A DNA stretch of 64,000 nucleotides, taken from positions 1 to 64,000 of the forward strand of contig NZ_NPIB01000004.1 in the NCBI RefSeq assembly GCF_002849605.1, written 5' to 3'. Below are positions 53,406 to 62,756 of the stretch, in pieces (the stretch's first letter is position 1; each line of letters begins with the position of its first letter). Made by a program: the position numbers and the translations under genes. This stretch comes from Photobacterium carnosum. Its GTDB lineage: Bacteria > Pseudomonadota > Gammaproteobacteria > Enterobacterales > Vibrionaceae. Under the pieces are notes generated by a model. That model saw only the letters and a list, made by a program, of their open reading frames with translations. It was not told the DNA's origin and searched no databases.

Positions 53406-54363
53406 GACGTTTCCTCATGAAAGCGATGATAACGGATAAAAGCAATGCTAACGCTAATGGATAACGGAATAGCTCATCACGTGGTCGCCACGTTTGTTGA
53501 GCATTATTAACGGGTTGAAGTTTATTGATCACGTTGTAAATTTTTTCCAGCTGCTGTGGATTTCGTGCACGGAAATACTCACCACCCGTCATCGCGGCGA
53601 TCTTGCTTAATGTTTTTTCATCTAGATCAGATGATGGATTAACAACCCGATCACCGAAAAAGCCTTTTTGAATCATTTTATCAGCGCCAACACCGACGGT
53701 ATAAATTTTAACGTGGCTTTCTTGGGCCAGTTTTGCCGCTTCAATTGGACCGATAACGCCGGATGTATTACCACCATCACTGAGTAAAATAATCACCCGC
53801 TGTGGTGCTTTACTGTCGATAAAGGTTTTTGTTGCTACCCCAAGTCCTTCACCAATTGCAGTACTTTGACCAATTAAGCCAAGGACAGTACGGTTGAGTT
53901 GTTGTTCAACGGTTTTGCGATCAAACGTTAATGGCGTTTGTAAGTAGCCATGATCAGCAAAAATCACTAACCCAAGACGATCGCCTTTGCGTTTAGCAAT
54001 AAAATCAGACAGTACATGTTTCACAGCCGTTAAGCGGTTAATACTTTTACCATTTTTGGTTACCATGTCAGGGATCGCCATTGATCCTGAGAGATCGACC
54101 GCTAATAACATGTCACGGTGCTCTGGTTTTATTTCTATTGGATCGCCATACCACACTGGTCGTGCTATCGCACACACAAGGCTTACCCAAACTAAAGACA
54201 TTAATACTTTTCGAATAATAGAACTGGGCTTTTTTTGACCAACGCCTTGCGGTAACTGAGGTAAATGGATTGCCGCAGGTTGTGCAACGGGTTTACTGAA
54301 TCGATAAACTAGCCATGCTAATGGCAATAAGGCCCACGCCCATAGCCACACAAATTCAAACAT
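53398..54363 (-). CDS. batA: BatA-like VWA-domain membrane protein
   Basis: 321 residues. TM helices at about 7-22, 54-70 and near the C-terminus (about 300-316) flank a VWA domain with an intact MIDAS motif: D90-L-S-G-S in MLLAVDLSGSMAIPD, Thr in IGQSTAIGEGLG, and LSDGGNTSG. It overlaps batB by 8 bp and DUF4381 by 8 bp. Unlike its BatB neighbour it should bind a metal and so may be the active partner in a protein complex with the MoxR ATPase. Confidence 0.9.
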   Translation of the reverse strand: MFEFVWLWAWALLPLAWLVYRFSKPVAQPAAIHLPQLPQGVGQKKPSSIIRKVLMSLVWVSLVCAIARPVWYGDPIEIKPEHRDMLLAVDLSGSMAIPDMVTKNGKSINRLTAVKHVLSDFIAKRKGDRLGLVIFADHGYLQTPLTFDRKTVEQQLNRTVLGLIGQSTAIGEGLGVATKTFIDSKAPQRVIILLSDGGNTSGVIGPIEAAKLAQESHVKIYTVGVGADKMIQKGFFGDRVVNPSSDLDEKTLSKIAAMTGGEYFRARNPQQLEKIYNVINKLQPVNNAQQTWRPRDELFRYPLALALLLSVIIAFMRKRHG

Positions 54364-54880
54364 TGGATGACTCCTTGGTGATCACACACTCATGATTATC
54401 ATGACTTATGGTTTTAGCTGGCAGGGCATATTGTAGCCATAATAATGCCTGTTGCTGACAATCATTAAATTGCGGTTCTGTTAATGGTATCGAGGAGAAA
54501 AGCCCTTGTTGCCACGATGATTGTTGATCAATAAAACCACGGTATTTAAGCGGTAACTGTTGATCAAGAAATAGTAACCATTGCGTACCTGTTAAAGGGG
54601 CAATAATGGAACGGGGGAAATAGCTTAATGCTGCTTGTTTTAATAAGACATTAATAGCTGTTAATCCGCCCTCAAAGTGATAACTTTTTAATATTGCGAT
54701 GGCTTCTTTTTTCGCCACAAGATGTTGATTACGGAGGTGAAGTTGGTAACCCACAGTAATGATTACAATCAGGCTCACAGTAATCACCGCCCACCATCCC
54801 CACGCGAGTGGCCAATAGCTTGGTACTGTGTGAAGATGAATATCTGCCAATGGTAATGCTGGTGCTGTCAGTGTTGTCAT
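54356..54880 (-). CDS. DUF4381 membrane protein
   Basis: 174 residues. The opening LADIHLHTVPSYWPLAWGWW is the usual DUF4381 start, followed by one TM at about 30-50 and a cytoplasmic helical domain (KEAIAILKSYHFEGGLTAIN; ALSYFPRSIIAPLTGTQWLL). It is regularly encoded between DUF58 and BatA in MoxR operons, as here, with overlapping ends. Exact role unknown. Confidence 0.87.
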   Translation of the reverse strand: MTTLTAPALPLADIHLHTVPSYWPLAWGWWAVITVSLIVIITVGYQLHLRNQHLVAKKEAIAILKSYHFEGGLTAINVLLKQAALSYFPRSIIAPLTGTQWLLFLDQQLPLKYRGFIDQQSSWQQGLFSSIPLTEPQFNDCQQQALLWLQYALPAKTISHDNHECVITKESSNV

Positions 54881-55830
54881 TACCTTATTCCTTGAGAATG
54901 AGCGCCAAGCTGTTGTAATAAGGGTTGTGCAGCCGAGAGACTATGTAATGGAATGGCAAGGGATGTTGCCATTTCATGAATAAAATTCTGATGGGTTTGA
55001 TATTGTTGACTGAGTGAATCACGTGTTTTTTTTGCTGAGAAATCCAGCCATGCTGATTGTTTATTATCGGTTACGTGCTCATAGCCACGGAATTGTGTTT
55101 GTCCTTGTTCGAGAGGATCATAAATTTGGACAAATTGAATACGATTATGTTGTCGAAGTTGGCTTAAACGACGTTTATCTGTGGCTTTTAAGGTGTGAAA
55201 ATCACTGATAATAACAATTTCGCTGCCTTTGGGGCAGAGATAATGTAACCGTTTTAATGAGATTGAAAAACCATCGTGACGGCTGGTATTGATTGCTTGT
55301 AGTGCGTCATGTTGAGCTGAAATTAATGCATTGATGATCTGTAATGGTCCCCGCTGACGGGCGGTAGGTTTACACTCGATGGTGTTAATTCCATTATAAA
55401 TAACAGCACCGATACGATCTTGTTCATCAATAGCTAACCAGCTTAATAAACTGGCAAAATGCGCAGCCTGTACCGATTTTAGCATTAATTGTGAGCCAAA
55501 TTGCATGCTACTACTGAGATCAATAAAGAGCATGATCGGTTGTTCACGTTCTTCGGTAAATAATTTGGTATGTGTTTTTCCTGTACGCGCAGTCACTCGC
55601 CAGTCAATAGATCGAATATCATCACCTGCCTGATAAGGACGCACTTCAGAGAAGTTCATTCCACGTCCTTTATGACGGCTTTGATGGTGACCATTGAGCT
55701 GAGACCAAATGCTTTTAGCGGGTGCCAGCCATCTTACCGCTTGATTTTTATATGGCAGTAGCTCTGCTAGACACACATTGACGCCATCGCTATGAGGTGG
55801 CAGCGCTACGTTGATGTGTGTAGTTTTCAT
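54880..55830 (-). CDS. DUF58 domain protein
   Basis: 316 residues, soluble. Family signature at about 55-90: GMNFSEVRPYQAGDDIRSID, then WRVTARTGKTHTKLFTEERE, followed by a VWA-like fold with FIDLSSSMQFGS (D-x-S-x-S kept). DUF58 proteins accompany MoxR ATPases and probably act as substrate adaptors. Start overlaps the moxR stop by 4 bp. Confidence 0.91.
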   Translation of the reverse strand: MKTTHINVALPPHSDGVNVCLAELLPYKNQAVRWLAPAKSIWSQLNGHHQSRHKGRGMNFSEVRPYQAGDDIRSIDWRVTARTGKTHTKLFTEEREQPIMLFIDLSSSMQFGSQLMLKSVQAAHFASLLSWLAIDEQDRIGAVIYNGINTIECKPTARQRGPLQIINALISAQHDALQAINTSRHDGFSISLKRLHYLCPKGSEIVIISDFHTLKATDKRRLSQLRQHNRIQFVQIYDPLEQGQTQFRGYEHVTDNKQSAWLDFSAKKTRDSLSQQYQTHQNFIHEMATSLAIPLHSLSAAQPLLQQLGAHSQGIR

Positions 55831-56783
55831 AAGCTAGCAACCTGCGAAATAAGTGTTTCAACAACACGATCTGCTGCAATACCTTCGGCTTGTGCTTCAT
55901 AGCTTAATAATAAACGATGACGTAATACAGGATAAGCCATTGTTTGAACATCTTCTGGTGTTACAAAATCACGGCCATTTAACCAAGCATGTGCACGAGC
56001 ACAACGGTCAAGCGCTAATGTCGCACGAGGACTCACTCCCATTTGCAACCATGATTGTAGTTGTTCACTAAAGCGATGTGGTTCGCGTGTCGCCATCACT
56101 AAACGAATAATGTAATGCTCGACGTCATCAGCCATATGAATGTTTAAGATTTCTTTTCGTGCGGCAAAAATATCACTTTGGCTAAGACGAACGGGTTCTG
56201 CTTTTTCTATGCCAAGTGCTTCACCACGATTAAGGCGCAGAATTTCGAGTTCACTTTCTGCATTAGGGTAATCAACATTCAATTGTAATAGAAAGCGATC
56301 TAACTGTGCTTCTGGTAGTGGATAAGTTCCTTCTTGTTCGATTGGGTTTTGTGTCGCCATCACTAAAAATAGTTCAGGTAACGGGTATGTTTTACGCCCT
56401 GTGGTAATTTGTTTTTCAGCCATCGCTTCTAACATTGCCGCCTGCACTTTTGCGGGGGCACGGTTAATTTCATCAGCAAGCACTAATGAATTAAAAATAG
56501 GTCCTGGTTGAAAAGTGAATTCAGCCGTTTCTGGACGGAAAATATCAGTACCTGTTAAATCTGAAGGTAATAAGTCTGGTGTGAATTGGATGCGGTGAAA
56601 ATCGCCTTCGATACAATCAGCCAGTACTTTTACTGCCCGTGTTTTTGCTAATCCTGGAGGACCTTCAACAAGAATATGACCATCGGCCAATAATGCAATT
56701 AAAAGCTGTTTGACTAAATTAGGTTGACCGATAACCTGACTTTGAAGGTAATCACTTAGGCGCTTAAATGTGCTTGCTAACAT
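55827..56783 (-). CDS. MoxR-family AAA+ ATPase
   Basis: 318 residues from ATG 56783 (AAAGGA nine bases upstream); an in-frame start at 56807 is less likely. Walker A GHILVEGPPGLAKTRAVKVL, Walker B SLVLADEINRAPAKVQAAML, sensor 1 LVMATQNPIEQEGTYPLPEA, and sensor 2/lid VSPRATLALDRCARAHA. MoxR ATPases are chaperone-like and fold or insert metal into partner complexes with VWA proteins, which are encoded downstream. It is the first gene of the six-gene minus-strand operon moxR-DUF58-DUF4381-batA-batB-batD. Confidence 0.94.
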   Translation of the reverse strand: MLASTFKRLSDYLQSQVIGQPNLVKQLLIALLADGHILVEGPPGLAKTRAVKVLADCIEGDFHRIQFTPDLLPSDLTGTDIFRPETAEFTFQPGPIFNSLVLADEINRAPAKVQAAMLEAMAEKQITTGRKTYPLPELFLVMATQNPIEQEGTYPLPEAQLDRFLLQLNVDYPNAESELEILRLNRGEALGIEKAEPVRLSQSDIFAARKEILNIHMADDVEHYIIRLVMATREPHRFSEQLQSWLQMGVSPRATLALDRCARAHAWLNGRDFVTPEDVQTMAYPVLRHRLLLSYEAQAEGIAADRVVETLISQVASL

Positions 56784-57469
56784 ACAAATATTTCCTTTGG
56801 TATTCAAAAGACTGAAGCTGAAACAATTGTTTTTCGGACTACTAATATTTGATTAAGTTCACATTTAATTATCTTATTGATGAATGGTGAGCGTGAAAAT
56901 TATGTGCTTGATAGAGTAATTATTATGTTTAATTTCATATCGACGATATTTATAGATGTAATTCATGAATTGTGATTTATGATTTTGTGCCATTTTTGTA
57001 ACATTTTCAGAGAAAGTAAAAGTATAGCAATCGTTATCGTTTTAATAATTTTGCCTAGTCGTTTTTATTTTGAAACATCATGCCATGAGATTTGCGGCAA
57101 CATAGTGTTAACAATTGAATGTGGTGTCATTTTTATGTAATTATAAGATATTGACAGGTATGACTTTTTTATTTTTGAGTAAATTGTCAAATAATTTAAA
57201 ATGTTAAAATATATATTCGTATTGTTTGTTAGTGATTTGGTTGTTAATAATCACGGTGAGTGGTTTTAAAAATGTTAACTCCTTTGCTTGCCATAGATAT
57301 GCATCTGTGTTGTTATATTTGTCATATGCAATATGTTTGTAATTAATAAGAGTTATGTTGAAGTTGTTATCAGAAAAATGATAACTAAATGTAACTATAA
57401 ATAATGACAAACCAGCTTGAAAATTTATTTAAACAAATACAGATAAGATCAAAGGAAGGAGCCTTGGAA
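56784..57469. promoter_or_regulatory. Divergent region between moxR and phaB
   Basis: About 690 AT-rich bases that hold the promoters of the Bat operon and the PHA operon. A 68-codon minus-strand frame (57204-57410) is present but has no good ribosome site. An in-frame extension of phaB to 57404 also lacks a site. I see no strong operator. Confidence 0.4.
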
Positions 57470-58210
57470 ATGAAAAAAGTAGCATTAGTGACAGGTGCTA
57501 AAGGTGGTATCGGATCTTCAATTACTCAGGCTTTAGTTGACGCAGGCTTTCGTGTTATTGCCGCCTATCATCCAAAGAGCGAGCAATCAGCTAAAGAGTG
57601 GTTTAAGGAGAATAACTACTCCAATGAATCAGTGAAGTTGCTGCCATTAGATGTGACTGACACGGCATTTTGTAAAGAATCATTAACCGCATTATTAGAG
57701 CAAGAAGGCCATCTTGATGTGTTGGTCAATAATGCTGGTATTACTAAAGATACCATGTTTAAGCGTATGACCGCTGAGCAATGGAATGATGTGATTAATA
57801 CGAATCTCAATAGCTTATTCAATGTTACTCAACCTTTGTTTGAGTCTATGTGCCAACATGGTAACGCTCGTATTATTAATATTACCTCCGTTAATGGCTT
57901 GAAGGGACAATTTGGTCAAACGAATTACTCAGCTGCAAAAGCTGGCATGATTGGTTTTACTAAAGCCTTAGCTGCTGAAGGTGCTCGTGCTGGTGTGACG
58001 GTAAATGCAATTGCCCCTGGTTACACAGGTACGGCAATGGTTGAAGCGATTAAACCTGAAGTACTTGAATCAATCAAAGCAGAAATCCCAATGAAACGCT
58101 TAGCGCAACCTCAAGAAATTGCGGCAGCGGTTGTCTTTTTAGCAAGTGATGCTGCGGCCTATATTACTGGCGAAACATTGTCAATAAATGGCGGTTTATA
58201 CATGCACTAA
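57470..58210 (+). CDS. phaB: Acetoacetyl-CoA reductase
   Basis: 246 residues, the standard PhaB length, from ATG 57470 with GGAG upstream. SDR fold: LVTGAKGGIGSSITQAL (nucleotide site), NNAGITKD, catalytic Ser in NITSVNGLKG and Y-x3-K in NYSAAKAGMIG, and the C-terminal YITGETLSINGG. It reduces acetoacetyl-CoA to (R)-3-hydroxybutyryl-CoA with NADPH, the second step of PHB synthesis. First gene of a complete four-gene PHA operon. Confidence 0.94.
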   Translation: MKKVALVTGAKGGIGSSITQALVDAGFRVIAAYHPKSEQSAKEWFKENNYSNESVKLLPLDVTDTAFCKESLTALLEQEGHLDVLVNNAGITKDTMFKRMTAEQWNDVINTNLNSLFNVTQPLFESMCQHGNARIINITSVNGLKGQFGQTNYSAAKAGMIGFTKALAAEGARAGVTVNAIAPGYTGTAMVEAIKPEVLESIKAEIPMKRLAQPQEIAAAVVFLASDAAAYITGETLSINGGLYMH

Positions 58211-58268
58211 TTGTGGATGTTGTAACAAAGACAAAATAATAAATCATATTATAGAAAGGATGCAAAAT

Positions 58269-59474
58269 ATGGCTAAGGTATACATTGTTGCCGCAAAACG
58301 TACCCCAATCGGTAGTTTTAATGGTGCGTTAAAATCAGTTTCTGCAGCACAACTCGGTGCGGTTGCAATTAAAGGTGCATTAGCGCAAATCAACGTACCT
58401 GTTGATGCGATTGATGAAGTTATTTTAGGGAATGTTGTTGGGGCTGGCCAAGGTATGGGTCCTGGACGTCAAGCGGCTATTTATGCTGGTTTGCCAAATG
58501 AAGTTCCTGCTTATTCTCTTAATATGGTTTGTGGCAGTGGAATGAAAGCATTAATGGATGCAGCTGCACATATTAAAGCGGGTGATGCAGATCTTGTGGT
58601 TGCTGCTGGTGCTGAAAATATGTCACAAATTCCATTCTGTGTATCATCAAAGATCCGTGATGGTCAGAAAATGGGTAACCTTGAGTTAACTGATCTTTTA
58701 GTTGCTGACGGCCTAACCGATGTTTTCAATAACTACCACATGGGTGTAACTGCTGAAAATGTAGTCGCAAAAGTAGGTTTAACCCGTGAGCAGCAAGATA
58801 ACTTTGCACTTGCCAGCCAGCAAAAAGCAGTGGCCGCAATTGAAGAAGGACGCTTTGTTGCTGAAATTTGCCCTGTAGAAGTGGTTAGTCGTCGTGAAAC
58901 CGTTGTGGTTGACACCGATGAATACCCAAAAGCAAATGCTTCGATTGAAGATTTTGCTAAGTTACGTCCTGCTTTTAACCGTGACGGTTCTGTTACTGCG
59001 GGTAATGCTTCTGGTATTAATGATGGCGCAAGTGCAATTATTGTCGCATCTGAAGCCGCGGTTGCTAAATACAATCTGACACCATTAGCCGAAGTTGTAA
59101 GTTATGCTCAAGCAGGTGTCGCGCCTGAGCTTATGGGGCTAGGCCCTGTTCCTGCGGTACTTAAAGCATTAGAAAAAGCAAATCTTGTAATTGAAGATAT
59201 TGATCTTCTCGAATTTAATGAAGCCTTTGCTGGTCAAGCATTAGGTGTATTCCACGAAGTAGCCAAAGAAACGGGTACTAAAGTGGAAGATTTAGTTGAG
59301 CGTGCGAACGTAAATGGTGGTGCAATTGCACTAGGTCACCCTTTAGGTGCATCTGGTAGTCGTATTCTCGTCAGCTTACTACATGAAATGTGCCGTCGTA
59401 ATAATAAATATGGTATGGCAACATTATGCGTAGGTGGCGGTATGGGTACTGCAGTTATTTTAAAACGTGTGTAA
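58269..59474 (+). CDS. phaA: Acetyl-CoA acetyltransferase (beta-ketothiolase)
   Basis: 401 residues from ATG 58269 with AAAGGA nine bases upstream. Thiolase signatures: active-site Cys in NMVCGSGMKALMDAA near 90, EFNEAFAGQALG, GGAIALGHPLGASGSRI with the catalytic His, and CVGGGMGTAVI at the end with the second Cys. It condenses two acetyl-CoA into acetoacetyl-CoA, the first step of PHB synthesis. It lies 58 bases after phaB. Confidence 0.95.
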   Translation: MAKVYIVAAKRTPIGSFNGALKSVSAAQLGAVAIKGALAQINVPVDAIDEVILGNVVGAGQGMGPGRQAAIYAGLPNEVPAYSLNMVCGSGMKALMDAAAHIKAGDADLVVAAGAENMSQIPFCVSSKIRDGQKMGNLELTDLLVADGLTDVFNNYHMGVTAENVVAKVGLTREQQDNFALASQQKAVAAIEEGRFVAEICPVEVVSRRETVVVDTDEYPKANASIEDFAKLRPAFNRDGSVTAGNASGINDGASAIIVASEAAVAKYNLTPLAEVVSYAQAGVAPELMGLGPVPAVLKALEKANLVIEDIDLLEFNEAFAGQALGVFHEVAKETGTKVEDLVERANVNGGAIALGHPLGASGSRILVSLLHEMCRRNNKYGMATLCVGGGMGTAVILKRV

Positions 59475-59549
59475 GAAAATAAACTAATACAATCAGTGTG
59501 ATACTACTTATATGGTCACACTTTTATTACTATCAATGAGGAATGTTTT

Positions 59550-59900
59550 ATGTATACGGAAATGTTTAAATCTTTTTCTGAGCAAACAGAAAAAACACTA
59601 GCACCATACGCAAAATTCAACAAAGTATTTGCTAAAAATGTTGAGCAACTAACTGAGCTTCAATTATCAGCTGTACGTGCTTATAGTGATCTTGGTTTAA
59701 AGCAACTTCAAGCGGTTAGCGAAGTAAAAGATATTCAATCTTTAACTGAGTTTAATGGTCTGCAACTTGAAACATTGACTACGCTTTCTCAACAGCTTAT
59801 CAATGATAGCAATAAATTTTCTTCAGTAGCACAAAGCTTCAAAGCTGAAGTTGAAGAGTTTGTTGCTGAGAATGTTAAACAAGCAACGCCTGCTGTTTAA
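59550..59900 (+). CDS. phaP: Phasin family protein
   Basis: 116 residues, all helical, with GAGGA before ATG 59550. The Phasin_2 pattern is visible: FNKVFAKNVEQLTELQLSAV, then RAYSDLGLKQLQAVSEVKDI and FSSVAQSFKAEVEEFVAENV. It coats PHA granules and controls their size and number. It is placed between thiolase and synthase genes, as in Vibrio. Confidence 0.92.
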   Translation: MYTEMFKSFSEQTEKTLAPYAKFNKVFAKNVEQLTELQLSAVRAYSDLGLKQLQAVSEVKDIQSLTEFNGLQLETLTTLSQQLINDSNKFSSVAQSFKAEVEEFVAENVKQATPAV

Positions 59901-60005
59901 ATCACGATAAACTACACTGTTGTGTAGTTATCTGATGCTTATGTTAATCAGCTATATAATACGATTATATGGCTGATTACTTAGTCCAAGTACAAGGTTT
60001 TTGTT

Positions 60006-61787
60006 ATGAACAATCACTTCTTTTCGGACTACTTTGCCAGGCTCCAAGATATGAACCAGTTATGGTTGAAGGAGCTAGACTCCGGCAAGGCAGCCATGAA
60101 TACCCCGGTAACTAAAGCGCTTAATGAAATGAGCTTGGAAGATACCACCCAATTTTTAGAGAAAGCTGCGGCTCAGCCTGGTGCTTTAGCTAAAGTCCAT
60201 ATGGATTGGTGGGAAAATCAACTTAAGATTTGGCAGAATGTTGCCGCTGGTAATACAACAGCAGAAAATGCCATTATTAAGCCAGCCAAAGAGGATAAAC
60301 GTTTTAGTGATCCTGCATGGGAAAATGAAGCTTTTTATAATTATATTAAGCAATCATATTTGTTATTCAGTGACACAATGCGTGAAACAATTGATTCAAT
60401 TGAAGGTGTTGATGATAAAGCAAAAGAGCGTTTAGGCTTCTTTTCTCGTCAAGCTATCAATGCGTTATCCCCAACAAATTTTGTAATAACCAACCCAGAA
60501 TTAGCTAAATTAACTGTTGAAACGAATGGTGAAAATTTAATTAAAGGGATGGAATTGTTTCAAGAAGACATGAAAAGCAGTGCTGATGTATTAAAAATTC
60601 GAATGACCAACGATAGTGCGTTTGAATTAGGTGTTAATATCGCTTGTACTGAAGGTAGTGTAGTTTTTAAAAATGAGTTATTTGAGCTTATTCAATATAA
60701 ACCTCTGACTGAAACGGTTAATAAAACACCGCTTTTAGTTGTGCCACCTTTTATTAATAAATATTACATTCTTGATTTGCGTGAGCATAATTCAATGGTC
60801 CGTTGGCTCGTTGAACAAGGACATACAGTATTTATGATGTCTTGGCGTAATCCAGATGAATCATCGAAAGATGTTGATTTTGATCATTATGTTTTAGACG
60901 GTGTAGTAAAAGCTATTGATGCAATTGAAGATATTACTGGTCAAAAGCAGATTAATGCAGTTGGTTATTGCATCGGCGGCACATTATTAGCGACAACATT
61001 AGCGTATTGTGCAGCTAAACGTCTTCGTAATCGTATTAAATCAGCGACATTCTTTACCACATTATTAGACTTCTCTCAGCCAGGTGAAATTGGTGCTTAT
61101 ATCAATGATCCAATTATTACGGCAATTGAAGCTCAAAATGATGCTAATGGGTACATGGATGGACGTTCGCTTAGTGTGACTTTCAGCTTATTACGTGAAA
61201 ATAGTTTGTACTGGAACTATTACATTAATAATTATTTGAAAGGCAATAGCCCGCTTGATTTTGATTTGCTTTATTGGAATGGTGATAGTACTAACGTGGC
61301 GTCTAAATGTCATAGTACGTTGTTACGTCAATTCTATTTAGAAAACAAATTAGTTGAAAAGAAAGGCTATAAAGTCGGCGGTATCTATATTGATTTGAGC
61401 AAGATTAAAGTACCTACATACTTTATTTCGACGCAAGAAGATCATATTGCTTTATGGCAAGGTACTTACCGTGGTGCTAAGCAGTTAGGCGGTAAATCAA
61501 CATTTGTTCTTGGTGAATCAGGCCATATCGCGGGGATTGTAAACCATCCGCAAAAGAACAAATATGGTTTCTGGGTTAACGATAGTAAAGAAGAAAATGC
61601 TGAGGCTTGGTTTGCAGGAGCTAAACGTCAGGATGGTTCTTGGTGGACACATTGGAATGTATGGTTAACTGAGTTTAGCCCTGCAGAACAAGTGCAACCG
61701 TATGAAATTGGAAGTGAAACCTATGCATCGTTATCTGTTGCACCGGGTGATTATGTAAAACAAAGGCTACCTATTTCTGAATCTTAA
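60006..61787 (+). CDS. phaC: Class I poly(3-hydroxyalkanoate) synthase
   Basis: 593 residues. N-terminal PhaC_N domain (about 80-250), then an alpha/beta-hydrolase core with the lipase-like box VGYCIGGTLLA (catalytic Cys322), the catalytic Asp in STQEDHIALWQG and the His in LGESGHIAGIVNHP. It also has the class I segment FMMSWRNPDES. It polymerises 3-hydroxyacyl-CoA into storage granules. The N-terminal ~70 residues are charged and variable. Last gene of the operon, with a strong terminator. Confidence 0.95.
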   Translation: MNNHFFSDYFARLQDMNQLWLKELDSGKAAMNTPVTKALNEMSLEDTTQFLEKAAAQPGALAKVHMDWWENQLKIWQNVAAGNTTAENAIIKPAKEDKRFSDPAWENEAFYNYIKQSYLLFSDTMRETIDSIEGVDDKAKERLGFFSRQAINALSPTNFVITNPELAKLTVETNGENLIKGMELFQEDMKSSADVLKIRMTNDSAFELGVNIACTEGSVVFKNELFELIQYKPLTETVNKTPLLVVPPFINKYYILDLREHNSMVRWLVEQGHTVFMMSWRNPDESSKDVDFDHYVLDGVVKAIDAIEDITGQKQINAVGYCIGGTLLATTLAYCAAKRLRNRIKSATFFTTLLDFSQPGEIGAYINDPIITAIEAQNDANGYMDGRSLSVTFSLLRENSLYWNYYINNYLKGNSPLDFDLLYWNGDSTNVASKCHSTLLRQFYLENKLVEKKGYKVGGIYIDLSKIKVPTYFISTQEDHIALWQGTYRGAKQLGGKSTFVLGESGHIAGIVNHPQKNKYGFWVNDSKEENAEAWFAGAKRQDGSWWTHWNVWLTEFSPAEQVQPYEIGSETYASLSVAPGDYVKQRLPISES

Positions 61788-61804
61788 TTGCGTGACTATT
61801 CTTT

Positions 61805-61832
61805 AAGCCCAGATTATTCTGGGCTTTTTTTT
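61805..61832 (+). terminator. Terminator of the PHA operon
   Basis: aagcccaga (61805-61813), loop ttat, tctgggctt (61818-61826), then six more Ts. Confidence 0.88.
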
Positions 61833-61920
61833 AACTTTAATTTATGGAAAGTATGATAATTATCTTTTAAATGATTCAATTGTATTGATTTACTATAGAT
61901 TAAAGCAATAAGGATAGAAT

Positions 61921-62229
61921 ATGCATTTTTTAAAGCGGGGATGGATAGTTATAATAGGTAGTATTAGTTTTGTTACTATCAGTTACGCAAAGCAATACAG
62001 CACGGATAATATACCTGCGATTCAACCTGTCACTGAACTTCAGTTAAATACATTACCACAACGTCAGTGTTTATATGCTGGAAAAGGGTATTCGCTGGGG
62101 GCTATTATTACCATGGATAATCTTGTGTTGGAATGTCGTTCAGCACAAGAGATTGAGTTAAATGGCTCTTTAAAATGGGTGGTACGTCAGCTTCCTGCGG
62201 TATATGTAACACCATTAGGACATAAATAA
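61921..62229 (+). CDS. DUF1496 family exported protein
   Basis: 102 residues with a signal peptide (GWIVIIGSISFVTISYAK). The mature part has the DUF1496 pattern LPQRQCLYAGKGYSLGAIIT and NLVLECRSAQEIELNG, with two cysteines likely joined in a disulfide. Function unknown. Single gene after the PHA operon; the start follows an AAGGATAGAAT segment with a good site. Confidence 0.8.
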   Translation: MHFLKRGWIVIIGSISFVTISYAKQYSTDNIPAIQPVTELQLNTLPQRQCLYAGKGYSLGAIITMDNLVLECRSAQEIELNGSLKWVVRQLPAVYVTPLGHK

Positions 62230-62293
62230 TAAAGCCAGCATCAGATTGTATGTTGTATGAATATACAAAATATAACTGTTTACTGGCTTTATT
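62228..62293. terminator. Possible shared terminator, long-range hairpin
   Basis: aataaagccag (62228-62238) and ctggctttatt (62283-62293) are perfectly complementary with a 44-nt interior that can fold further. It lies between the convergent DUF1496 and YfcZ-family genes. Confidence 0.5.
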
Positions 62294-62330
62294 CGTTATT
62301 AAAATGGCAAATAATGCCGACTTTGATAAC

Positions 62331-62630
62331 TTACTTCGCTAGAGAGCGGCTTTTTAGTTCAAAAATTAATTTTTCAGCACTACATTCAAACTGGATGCGT
62401 GCTGTTAATTCTGTACTTGCTTCATCAACTGGCGTTGTTTCAACTTTAAAGTTAACATTAACTTGTTTTGCTAGCGTAAGGTAGTTCGCAAGTTCTAATT
62501 CTAATGCTGTTTTACCCTTTGCAAAAACATGTACATCGGCAACATCATCATGTTCTTTGATCATAAAGCCCATTTCAGCTGAAACACCACAAGCATCGCA
62601 AGGTTGGTATTGTTCTTTTTCTGTTGTCAT
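62331..62630 (-). CDS. YfcZ/YiiS family protein (DUF406)
   Basis: 99 residues. It has the family outline CDACGVSAEMGFMIKEHDDV near the start, VFAKGKTALELELANYLTLA, a VNFKVETTPVDEASTELTAR strand, and FECSAEKLIFELKSRSL at the end, as in E. coli YfcZ. Small soluble alpha/beta protein of unknown function. Single gene. Confidence 0.85.
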   Translation of the reverse strand: MTTEKEQYQPCDACGVSAEMGFMIKEHDDVADVHVFAKGKTALELELANYLTLAKQVNVNFKVETTPVDEASTELTARIQFECSAEKLIFELKSRSLAK

Positions 62631-62756
62631 AACTTTACTTCCTATTTGTTAGTCTTTGCATTTTAAAGCGATGTGAGTCAGATCGCCATTGATTAATATG
62701 AAAAGTCAGTTTTTAGCTATTAAAGCGTCAAGTTACGGTAATTGATGAACGTTTAT

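Noticed and set aside
57204..57410. 68-codon minus-strand frame between moxR and phaB
   Set aside because: No ribosome site and AT-driven composition; it lies in the promoter region of two operons. Conservation could revive it.
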